DNA of 5,503 nucleotides from JACOVP01 sp964390715. GTDB taxonomy: Archaea > Nanobdellota > Nanobdellia > SCGC-AAA011-G17 > UBA489. Positions 1-4,698 of this stretch are shown one piece after another. The position numbers and the translations under genes are program-made. The notes beneath the pieces are model-generated. The model ran no database searches. It saw only the letters and a program-made list of their open reading frames with translations, and was not told the origin of the DNA. The stretch lies in assembly GCA_964390715.1 (NCBI GenBank), contig CAYMIM010000019.1, positions 1 through 5,503 of the forward strand, read 5' to 3'. How positions within the stretch are numbered: the first letter of the stretch is position 1; each line of letters starts with the position of its first letter.

Positions 1-1
1 A

Positions 2-715
2 TTTGGCAAGTTTTTGTCAGGGATTATTTTATTTGGCTCCGCGACGAAACAGAACGCTTCACCGAAACGCGACTTAGACATATTAATAATTCTTGATGAT
101 ATCCGCATCCGCTTCTCTGAAGAACTTGTTGAGACTTATCGCATTTTGACAGAACGAGCTATCGCTCAGGTCGATCCAAAACGATTACATGTGCAGTCGA
201 TGAGACTAACGGCGTTTTGGGAATATGTACGAGCGGGTGATCCTGTGGCGATTAACATTTTACGATCAGGTATAGCCCTAGTTGATACTGGGTTTTTTGA
301 TCCTTTACAGACACTTTTAGACCAAGGAAGAATCAGACCGAGCGATGAATCCATATGGACCTATTTCACGTTAGCGCCCGCTTCTTTGCATCGAGCAGAC
401 CAACACTTATTGACCGCGATGGTAGATCTTTATTGGGCCGCGGTTGACGCCGCGCACGCCGCCTTGATGACTGTAGGAGAAATTCCACCATCACCAGACC
501 ATGTAGCTGATATGCTGGAGAAAAAACTGTACGCTGAGAGACATATTCGCCATCGCGCCGCCAAGACCATGCGCCATCTCTACACTATCTTCAAGAAGAT
601 CACGCATCGTGATATCAAATCTGTCTCTGGCAAAGACTATGACTTTTACAGAAAAGAAGCGCAAGCCTTTGTTGACGAGATGCGCACGTTTATTGAAAAC
701 AAAAAATTCCGCTAA
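2..715 (+). CDS. Nucleotidyltransferase-domain protein with HEPN-like C-terminal region (5'-partial)
   Basis: The reading frame is open to the left edge, so the true start lies outside the window. The TTG at 14 is only an internal codon. Counting from that TTG, residues 7-22 hold the polymerase-beta-type nucleotidyltransferase signature: FGS, then a DLD at 20-22 (the two metal-binding Asp). Residues 58-92 (LTAFWEYVRAGDPVAINILRSGIALVD region) match the usual end of minimal nucleotidyltransferase domains. Residues 131-225 are all-helical, and the segment LYWAAVDAAHAALMTVGEIPPSP resembles the helix pair of HEPN domains, which often partner such transferases. A clear HEPN RNase motif (Rx4-6H) is not obvious. 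Members of the wider group transfer nucleotides to proteins or small molecules, or act as antitoxins in MNT/HEPN pairs; the substrate here is unknown. The stop codon overlaps that of the convergent NADH dehydrogenase gene. The transferase call is firm and the HEPN call is inference. Confidence 0.8.
   Translation, partial: FGKFLSGIILFGSATKQNASPKRDLDILIILDDIRIRFSEELVETYRILTERAIAQVDPKRLHVQSMRLTAFWEYVRAGDPVAINILRSGIALVDTGFFDPLQTLLDQGRIRPSDESIWTYFTLAPASLHRADQHLLTAMVDLYWAAVDAAHAALMTVGEIPPSPDHVADMLEKKLYAERHIRHRAAKTMRHLYTIFKKITHRDIKSVSGKDYDFYRKEAQAFVDEMRTFIENKKFR
697..709 (-). terminator. T-rich terminator candidate after NDH-2
   Basis: Immediately past the NDH-2 stop, the minus strand reads GGAATTTTTTGTTTT. 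A short U-rich run of this kind is the usual intrinsic termination signal in archaea. It lies inside the last codons of the convergent nucleotidyltransferase gene. No hairpin precedes it. Confidence 0.4.
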
Positions 716-1947
716 ATCCGCGTAGTATCTCTTGGAAAGAACAAATTTAACGTCCAATCATAGGCTACTTGCAGCTTGTTTCTGAACCCTACTAATTTAG
801 TGAGATAAATTGTTCTCCATATCCACCACGCAATAAATCCCTTGAATTGGAATCCGTGAATGTCCGCGACAGCAAATCGTTTCCCTACAGAGACTAGCAA
901 TCCTGAAGGCTTGAATGAGAATGTTTCTTTTGGTTCTTTTCTGATTTCATGCAAGATATTTTTTGCCGCTATCTTTGCCTGACGAACTGCTACCTGCGCT
1001 AATGCTGGCACTGATTTATTGGTTTTCTTGTCAATCAGATAAGCACAATCCCCTATGGCATAGATATCTTTTGCATCTCGCACTTGCAACCGCGCGTTTA
1101 TAGGGAAATATCCTTTTTCATTCGTTAGCTTTGGTTTGGTTGTTACGCCTGTAGGCTTGACACCTGAGGTCTAGATGACCGTGTTTGTCGCTATCCCCTC
1201 TTTCTTATTGATTTCTATATGCTCTTTTGTGACTTTGGTGACTGTCGCATTGGTGATAATGGATACCTTTTCTTTGAGGAGTTTTTGCAAAGCAGCTTCA
1301 CGAGACTTTTTTTCTATGAACTGCAAGATTGTTGGATGTTTTTGCACTAGACATATCTTTCTTCCATATTTTTTCAGATGTGGATAGTTTCTTTTAAGAT
1401 TTTGATCTATGAATTCAGCAAGCTCTCCAGCCATTTCAACTCCTGTTGGTCCCGCGCCTACAATAGCAAATGTCAGATTTTGATCATACTTTTTCAGTTT
1501 GAGCATCGCAGAGCTCTGCTCTAAAACATCCAATATATGATTACGAATCGCGACCGCGTCTTGCAATGTTTTCAATGGAAGAGCATACTCTTTGGCACCT
1601 GGAATATTATGGAACTCATTTTCCGCACCCAAAGCAATGACTAAATAATCGTATCCTATAGTTGATTTTTCCGTTGCGATTATTTTTTTCTGCGTATTTA
1701 TAGATTTGACTGTACTCTGCAGGAAATCAAAATTTGGATGCTGAAGAATTTCTCTGATGGGTTGGACAATATTACTTCTGTTCAGACCACCTGTAGCGAC
1801 TTCATGCAGCATCGGAGCAAACAAGAAATAATTAGTCTTATTGACGAGGGTTATCTGGATATTGTCTTCTTTTCTTATTCGTTTCAAGAGGTGTAGCGCT
1901 GTATAGACTCCTCCAAAACCTGCACCAAGAATAACAACTTTTTTCAT
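712..1947 (-). pseudogene. ndh: Type II NADH:quinone oxidoreductase (NDH-2), interrupted by an in-frame amber codon
   Basis: NDH-2 is a membrane-associated flavoprotein that passes electrons from NADH to quinone without pumping protons. The frame spans 411 codons from ATG at 1947, about the usual family length. Visible motifs are the FAD Rossmann loop GAGFGG (8-13), YLVIALGA (101-108), the NADH Rossmann loop VGAGPTGVE (163-171), the FAD-binding YAIGDCA (296-302), the quinone-site ALAQVAVRQ (315-323), and an aromatic C-terminal segment ending GFRNKLQ...W...LFF typical of the membrane anchor. Codon 259 (1171-1173) is TAG, and the frame continues unchanged on both sides as TVI-stop-TSGVKP. The family reads VIW(T)(A/S)GVKP here, so the stop replaces a Trp by one G-to-A change. 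It may be a young nonsense mutation, a sequencing error or a readthrough codon. The gene itself ends in TAG at the family's normal C-terminus. It starts 11 bases after the 131-residue gene, with no evident Shine-Dalgarno site, and is probably cotranscribed with it. Confidence 0.9.
1171..1173 (-). other. In-frame TAG at the conserved Trp codon of NDH-2
   Basis: On the minus strand the codons read ACG GTC ATC TAG ACC TCA GGT GTC AAG CCT. Replacing TAG by TGG restores the NDH-2 motif VIWTSGVKP with no other change. TAG is also the apparent stop at the end of this same gene (712-714) and at 3793-3795 and 4659-4661, so TAG is unlikely to be a general sense codon in this genome. Confidence 0.9.
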
Positions 1948-1958
1948 ATCTAGTGTTT

Positions 1959-2354
1959 TTATGCTTTTTTTGGCAATAGACCTTCTAAAAGATATCCTAT
2001 TTCAGTGTTTATTAATTCTAATGCTCTACTTTTACTGGTTGGGTTTCCTTGATAGGCAACTTCAATAGCTCTGTAGAAACCACCAAAGATCGCTGTATCT
2101 CTCTGTTGAGCAGACATTTTCATAATCGTTGCAAGAGCTTCTTGGTTTTCTGGTCGTATAGTATCTACTGCTTGCTGCGTTACTATATCCACATAAATTC
2201 CTTTTATTCGCTCTAGCGCACCGTGTAATGTTCGTTCCAGAGCCGCTTCATCAAGCAGACTCCTAAAATTGAATAATGCAGGCACTAACTGTTCTCTGAT
2301 TAATCTGCTAGTAGCAGGAGTTACTTGCGTAAGTAATTCGTCTAAAGATTCCAT
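1959..2354 (-). CDS. Small helical protein of unknown function (131 aa)
   Basis: I do not recognise this family. The protein has no signal peptide, no membrane segment and no cysteine. It is rich in Leu, Ala, Glu and Arg and should be almost entirely alpha-helical. The middle (MSAQQRDTAIFGGFYRAIEVAYQGNPTSKSRALE, about residues 81-114) resembles the second half of the 138-residue protein upstream, which has LSAQQKHAAL followed by an AL..AYAQE...P segment, so the two may share a domain. The ATG at 2354 is supported by a TATA-like box centred 26 bases upstream. The gene ends 11 bases before the NDH-2 start on the same strand, which suggests cotranscription; this does not establish a role in respiration. 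The last residues are KKA. The coding call is supported by an uninterrupted frame, sensible composition and neat spacing. Confidence 0.75.
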   Translation of the reverse strand: MESLDELLTQVTPATSRLIREQLVPALFNFRSLLDEAALERTLHGALERIKGIYVDIVTQQAVDTIRPENQEALATIMKMSAQQRDTAIFGGFYRAIEVAYQGNPTSKSRALELINTEIGYLLEGLLPKKA

Positions 2355-2375
2355 AGACTAGAAATCTAGAGTTTA

Positions 2376-2384
2376 TTATTTAAG
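2376..2384 (-). promoter_or_regulatory. TATA-like box for the 131-aa gene / NDH-2 unit
   Basis: The minus strand reads CTTAAATAA, with the box centre near 2380, about 26 bases before the ATG at 2354. That spacing would place the transcription start at or next to the start codon, giving a leaderless mRNA. No Shine-Dalgarno sequence lies between box and ATG, which agrees. The match to consensus TTTATATA is only moderate. Confidence 0.45.
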
Positions 2385-2394
2385 CGTTGTGTTA

Positions 2395-2420
2395 AGAAAA
2401 TATAAAAATAAAAAAGAAGA
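2395..2420 (-). terminator. T-rich terminator of the 138-aa gene
   Basis: Directly after the TAA of the 138-residue gene, the minus strand carries a pyrimidine tract with two strong T runs (TCTTCTTTTTTATTTTTATA). It is followed by the TATA-like box of the next gene. This is the form expected of an archaeal U-tract terminator and separates the two small genes into different transcription units. Confidence 0.55.
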
Positions 2421-2423
2421 GAA

Positions 2424-2840
2424 TTATCGAATTCTTTCGGTTAATTTTTTTACTCTAAATTCAAGAAGAGACTTGTCATTTGGTCTGGTTGCTTCATCAG
2501 GTGAAGGGACTTCTTGAGCATAAGCTTGAAAGAGCGCATCACGAAGTTTACCAGTTGCCTCGATTAAGGCAGCATGTTTTTGTTGTGCTGAAAGCTTTCC
2601 TGTTGGCAACTGTTTTAAGATAGTATCTAAATCTTGATGAATACCTAATGATTTTAATAGATTTGCAGTAGCTTCGGGATTAGTACCACCAGTAACGAGA
2701 TTAGCAGCAGTTTGGAAAGCTGTTAAATAATTTGCTTTTGCCTGGTCATAATTACCCGCTTGTACACCAGTCACTAATGCAGTATAAGCACCATCTAGTT
2801 CAGTATCAATTCTTCGTGCAGTTGCGTCGTCGTAGGGCAT
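2424..2840 (-). CDS. Small helical protein of unknown function (138 aa)
   Basis: I do not recognise this family. The protein is soluble, has no cysteine, tryptophan or membrane segment, and is Ala/Leu/Gln rich. It reads as a bundle of helices broken by GG/TG and Pro turns: about residues 6-52, 53-80, 82-110 and 122-138. The segment GAYTALVTGVQAGNYDQAKANYLTAFQTAANLV looks like a tetratricopeptide-style helix pair (AGNYDQAKANY), but only one unit is seen. LSAQQKHAAL (about 83-92) echoes MSAQQRDTAI in the 131-residue protein downstream. The ATG at 2840 is secured by an AAGGAGGA Shine-Dalgarno site ten bases upstream and a textbook archaeal promoter beyond it. It therefore appears to be well expressed as a single-gene transcript with its own T-rich terminator. 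Confidence 0.85.
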   Translation of the reverse strand: MPYDDATARRIDTELDGAYTALVTGVQAGNYDQAKANYLTAFQTAANLVTGGTNPEATANLLKSLGIHQDLDTILKQLPTGKLSAQQKHAALIEATGKLRDALFQAYAQEVPSPDEATRPNDKSLLEFRVKKLTERIR

Positions 2841-2850
2841 GGTTCTTTTA

Positions 2851-2858
2851 TCCTCCTT
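2851..2858 (-). promoter_or_regulatory. Strong Shine-Dalgarno site, 138-aa gene
   Basis: The minus strand reads AAGGAGGA, a near-perfect complement of the 16S rRNA 3' end, ten bases before the ATG at 2840. It fixes the start codon. Unlike the leaderless first genes elsewhere in the window, this transcript has a short leader of roughly 20-25 bases. The site sits beside a TCCTT-T-AAGGA repeat (2854-2864), so a small hairpin could mask it. Confidence 0.8.
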
Positions 2859-2886
2859 TAAGGATACTATTAGAGGTCTATTCTCC

Positions 2887-2900
2887 TATATAAACCTTTC
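2887..2900 (-). promoter_or_regulatory. Archaeal BRE/TATA promoter of the 138-aa gene
   Basis: The minus strand reads GAAAGG followed by TTTATATA (TATA box 2887-2894, BRE-like purines 2895-2900). This is very close to the archaeal TFB/TBP consensus. Transcription should start about 26 bases downstream, near 2864, leaving a leader that contains the Shine-Dalgarno site. This is one of the two strongest pieces of evidence in the window for an archaeal host. Confidence 0.8.
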
Positions 2901-2966
2901 GTTTTGTTGTTACTCTTTAGTGAATAAAATATTGTTTTAACCCTATTCTAATCTATTTCTAGCAGA

Positions 2967-3001
2967 CAGCAAATTTAGTTTTTATGACTTTTCAGCAAAT
3001 T
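2967..3001. repeat. 9-base direct repeat CAGCAAATT
   Basis: CAGCAAATT occurs at 2967-2975 and again at 2993-3001, an offset of 26 bases. It lies in the divergent intergenic region, upstream of both flanking promoters. Regular spacing could mean a paired protein-binding site, but two short AT-rich copies may also be chance. Confidence 0.4.
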
Positions 3002-3038
3002 CTCCAGCCTTGTAAATCAATGGGGTAGAGGGAGAATT
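2998..3038. repeat. 8-bp inverted repeat with 25-base loop
   Basis: AATTCTCC at 2998-3005 is the exact reverse complement of GGAGAATT at 3031-3038. The enclosed 25 bases (3006-3030) are GT-rich and contain TCAATGGGGTAGAG. The stem does not extend at either end. It could be a protein-binding site, part of a small RNA or chance. It overlaps the second copy of the CAGCAAATT repeat. Confidence 0.45.
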
Positions 3039-3051
3039 ATTCAAGACTGGT

Positions 3052-3072
3052 AGCCATGGCTTTCATATGAAA
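3052..3072. promoter_or_regulatory. Two abutting perfect palindromes upstream of the Met-rich membrane protein gene
   Basis: AGCCATGGCT (3052-3061) and TTTCATATGAAA (3061-3072) are both perfect palindromes and share one base. The second ends nine bases before the TATA box at 3082-3089, the position where archaeal activators or repressors bind next to BRE. This placement makes them operator candidates for the downstream gene. The CATATG core also occurs at the ArsR gene start (4695-4700). No protein can be assigned from sequence alone. Confidence 0.45.
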
Positions 3073-3081
3073 AGAACAACC

Positions 3082-3089
3082 TATTTAAA
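3082..3089 (+). promoter_or_regulatory. TATA-like box supporting a leaderless start at 3112
   Basis: TATTTAAA is preceded by the purine-rich AAAGAACAAC, a fair BRE. The centre is 26.5 bases before the ATG at 3112, the same distance as seen for the cupredoxin and ArsR genes. This argues that the ATG at 3112, not the in-frame ATG at 3067, is the real start of the membrane protein gene. Confidence 0.55.
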
Positions 3090-3111
3090 GCATTACCTAT
3101 TTTTGCATCTT

Positions 3112-3795
3112 ATGACTCTGTCGCAATTTTTAAAAGAATTGAACAGCAATCGTGTTGAGGGAGAATTAATAAAAACTATTTTGTACTCTCTTGCAACTTC
3201 CGCTGTTATTTTTTCGCTCTTGTACTTTTTTCGATTTCGATTTATAGACGATTTCTTCAACAAACAAGGATTCTATCTTTTTTTCGCGGTCTTGAGTTAC
3301 GCCCTTTTAACTCCGGTGATTCGCCAGATTCGCGCATATAAGGAATTTCCATGCATGACCGGCATGATGCTGGGGATGACGACGGGCATGATGGCTGGAT
3401 TCTTAGCGGGATTCTTTGTGGGAGCGACCAATGGCATGTTTTATGGCTCAGTATTTGGCATGACTGTTGGCATCTCTCTAGGTGTCTGGATGGGCAGTTG
3501 CTGTGGAGTGATGGGCTTTCTGGAAGGCATTATGGCTGGATTTATGGGGGGATTAATGGGTGGTATGACTGCGTTAATGTTGTTGAATGATCATCTCCAA
3601 GCAGCGACCGTGATTATTTTTGTTGTCGGCGCGGTGATTTTATTTTCCTTGAACTACCTTATCTACCATGAGATGTGCACTTGTGAACGCAAACGACAAG
3701 AAGATCATTTTCTCACTATGGCATTAACTTCTCTTTTGACGTTGACTACCGCCTGGTTGATGGTCTGGGGACCACGAAGCTTACTGTTTAGTTAG
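3112..3795 (+). CDS. Met- and Gly-rich polytopic membrane protein, candidate metal-binding (227 aa)
   Basis: I do not recognise a named family. After a short polar N-terminus come hydrophobic segments at about residues 22-40 and 53-70. A long, almost charge-free stretch follows from 81 to 158, then two more helices at about 163-185 and 200-220. The central stretch is built from small Gly-x(3)-Gly-like steps (GMTTGMMAGFLAGFFVGATNGM, then GIMAGFMGGLMGGM) with 15 Met between residues 82 and 156, plus C81 and C130-C131. A cytosolic or external MCTC motif sits at 188-191. Met and Cys pairs in membrane helices are typical of Cu(I) sites, and the neighbours are copper-type genes, so metal transport or buffering is a fair inference but not shown. 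An in-frame ATG at 3067 would add 15 residues; 3112 is preferred because a TATA box lies 26.5 bases before it and 3061-3072 is a palindrome. The gene ends in TAG. Confidence 0.8.
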   Translation: MTLSQFLKELNSNRVEGELIKTILYSLATSAVIFSLLYFFRFRFIDDFFNKQGFYLFFAVLSYALLTPVIRQIRAYKEFPCMTGMMLGMTTGMMAGFLAGFFVGATNGMFYGSVFGMTVGISLGVWMGSCCGVMGFLEGIMAGFMGGLMGGMTALMLLNDHLQAATVIIFVVGAVILFSLNYLIYHEMCTCERKRQEDHFLTMALTSLLTLTTAWLMVWGPRSLLFS

Positions 3796-3804
3796 AACAC
3801 AAAC

Positions 3805-3812
3805 TTTATAAA
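3805..3812 (+). promoter_or_regulatory. TATA box for the cupredoxin gene, leaderless start
   Basis: TTTATAAA is centred 26.5 bases before the ATG at 3835, with ACACAAAC as a weak BRE. The leader would be zero to one base. The stretch between box and ATG is A-rich and has no Shine-Dalgarno site. The box lies in the 39-base gap after the Met-rich membrane protein gene, so the cupredoxin pair can be transcribed on its own. Confidence 0.55.
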
Positions 3813-3834
3813 AAACAAAAAAGTAAACATCATT

Positions 3835-4215
3835 ATGAAAAACACAACCACTTTATTGTTGATTGGTCTCTTACTGATAGTTGGAGGCGTTCTTGTTTTT
3901 AAAAATACTGGTTCGGTACCTGGCGCGGCCATTACAGATATACCTACGACAGGCGATGCGCAACGAGTCACTCTTAGTGAAAAAAATTCCAACTATTTTC
4001 CTCAGACTATTACCGTCAAAGCTGGATCACCTGTTGAGCTTACTCTAGACTCTAGTATTACCGGTTGCTTGCGTTCCTTTACTGTTCGTGGCTTGGGAGT
4101 CTCTGGCTACGCGCGAACACCGACAGAGAAAATCACATTTATACCAAGCAAGAAGGGAACATTTCCTTTTTCCTGTAGTATGGGCATGGGCAGTGGCACA
4201 CTCCAAGTGACATGA
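3835..4215 (+). CDS. Membrane-anchored cupredoxin-domain protein (126 aa)
   Basis: One N-terminal hydrophobic segment (residues 7-22) lacks a lipobox Cys, so it is an uncleaved anchor or signal peptide that puts the domain outside the membrane. The rest is a beta-rich cupredoxin fold: QRVTLSEKNSNYFPQTITVKAGSPVELTL (43-71), a Cys loop TGCLRSFTV (76-84), TPTEKITFIPSKKGTFPFSCSMGMGSGTLQV (95-125). Likely copper ligands are C78, C114, and M116 or M118 of the FSCSMGM motif. The usual His ligands are absent, since the protein contains no His at all. This Cys/Met pattern is known from small cupredoxin domains found beside or fused to HMA and copper-export proteins. Such proteins bind copper, but whether this one carries electrons or delivers metal is unclear. 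Its stop overlaps the next start as ATGA (4212-4215), so translation of the two is probably coupled. Confidence 0.85.
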   Translation: MKNTTTLLLIGLLLIVGGVLVFKNTGSVPGAAITDIPTTGDAQRVTLSEKNSNYFPQTITVKAGSPVELTLDSSITGCLRSFTVRGLGVSGYARTPTEKITFIPSKKGTFPFSCSMGMGSGTLQVT

Positions 4216-4661
4216 AGCGTGTTTTTCAGCGACCTTATGTCTATTGGGCATTAGGCGTCTTTCTTCTCTATCTGACGTTGGCAGTGGTTCTGAGTGGATT
4301 TTACACTACTGTTAAACTCATTATACTCTACGCAAATACTGTTAATTGGTTCAAACTTTCTTTGTCCTTGCTTTTCTCTTTGACGATAGGTGCACTAGTT
4401 GCCACCAATACAGTCTACTTATTTATTCTCTCTCAGGCAAGACGACACTGTGGTTCTAGTAAGACTTTGACAAGCGTTGGTACCGCAACTGGATTACTTA
4501 CAGGCATTTGTCCTTTGTGTGTTACGGGATTGATTCCTTTGTTGTTTGGATTTTTTGGTGTTAGCTTTACTTTAGGAAGTTTGCCGTTTCAAGGATTAGA
4601 AATACAAGCGTTGACTATTGTTCTTCTTGGTTTCAGTCTTTTTCTTCTCCGGCGAAGATAG
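4212..4661 (+). CDS. Four-helix membrane protein with CPxC motif (149 aa)
   Basis: No named family is recognised. Predicted membrane helices are at about residues 11-30, 47-73, 88-116 and 131-147, with a basic RRR C-terminus facing the cytosol. The third helix begins with the motif TGICPLCVTGLIPLLFGFFG; C100 and C103 form a CPxC pair flanked by small residues, and C80 lies just before it. CPxC pairs occur in thiol-redox and soft-metal transfer proteins, and similar GxCPxC...P membrane proteins occur in other archaea as unassigned proteins. Overlap with the cupredoxin gene (ATGA) suggests equal expression and a shared job, perhaps passing copper or electrons to the cupredoxin domain outside. 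That role is inference. The gene ends in TAG, six bases before the TATA box of the regulator gene. Confidence 0.8.
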   Translation: MKRVFQRPYVYWALGVFLLYLTLAVVLSGFYTTVKLIILYANTVNWFKLSLSLLFSLTIGALVATNTVYLFILSQARRHCGSSKTLTSVGTATGLLTGICPLCVTGLIPLLFGFFGVSFTLGSLPFQGLEIQALTIVLLGFSLFLLRRR

Positions 4662-4676
4662 CAAGGTTTATATATA
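4661..4676 (+). promoter_or_regulatory. Archaeal BRE/TATA promoter of the ArsR operon
   Basis: GCAAGG is followed by TTTATATATA (4667-4676), an almost ideal archaeal TATA box. Its centre is 26.5 bases before the ATG at 4698, so transcription should begin at or next to the A of the start codon. No Shine-Dalgarno sequence is present. It drives the regulator, the 80-residue membrane protein and the HMA protein. Confidence 0.8.
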
Positions 4677-4679
4677 ACG

Positions 4680-4698
4680 TATGTATTCTAAGTACATA
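4680..4698. promoter_or_regulatory. Inverted-repeat operator candidate for the ArsR-type regulator
   Basis: TATGTA (4680-4685) and TACATA (4693-4698) are perfect 6-base arms around a 7-base spacer. The element lies between the TATA box and the start codon and covers the predicted transcription start. A dimeric winged-helix repressor bound here would block RNA polymerase. AT-rich imperfect palindromes of this kind are typical ArsR/SmtB-family operators, and the regulator is encoded immediately downstream, so autoregulation is the simplest reading. Confidence 0.6.

Noticed and set aside
491..757. An 88-codon minus-strand frame under the nucleotidyltransferase gene
   Set aside because: It is fully opposed to a gene with clear family motifs, has no promoter or Shine-Dalgarno site and resembles no protein known to me.
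1171..1173. TAG as a general sense codon (pyrrolysine or other recoding)
   Set aside because: TAG ends NDH-2 itself at the family's usual C-terminus and also ends the genes at 3795 and 4661. No pyrrolysine gene is in the window, and Trp, not Lys, is expected at the site.
1171..1947. Treating the first 258 codons of NDH-2 as a complete protein and 712-1089 as a separate gene
   Set aside because: Both lie in one frame and join through the conserved VI-stop-TSGVKP motif. The second part has no start signal (only a TTG inside a conserved segment) and holds the FAD-binding and quinone motifs the first part lacks.
3006..3061. tRNA-like stretch (TCAATGGGGTAGAG resembles a D-loop / A box)
   Set aside because: No anticodon stem, T arm or acceptor pairing could be built around it, so it is not called as a tRNA.
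3067..3111. Start of the Met-rich membrane protein at ATG 3067
   Set aside because: There is no Shine-Dalgarno or TATA box at the right distance, the ATG is the centre of a perfect palindrome, and a TATA box fits the next in-frame ATG at 3112. It remains possible.
3351..3590. A 79-codon frame shifted inside the Met-rich membrane protein
   Set aside because: It is a by-product of the repeated GGN/ATG codons in the real gene. Its His/Asp/Trp-rich product has no start signals of its own.
4045..4251. Minus-strand frame with several His and Cys opposite the cupredoxin gene
   Set aside because: It spans the junction of two well supported overlapping genes and has no promoter. The His/Cys content is a mirror of the opposite codons.
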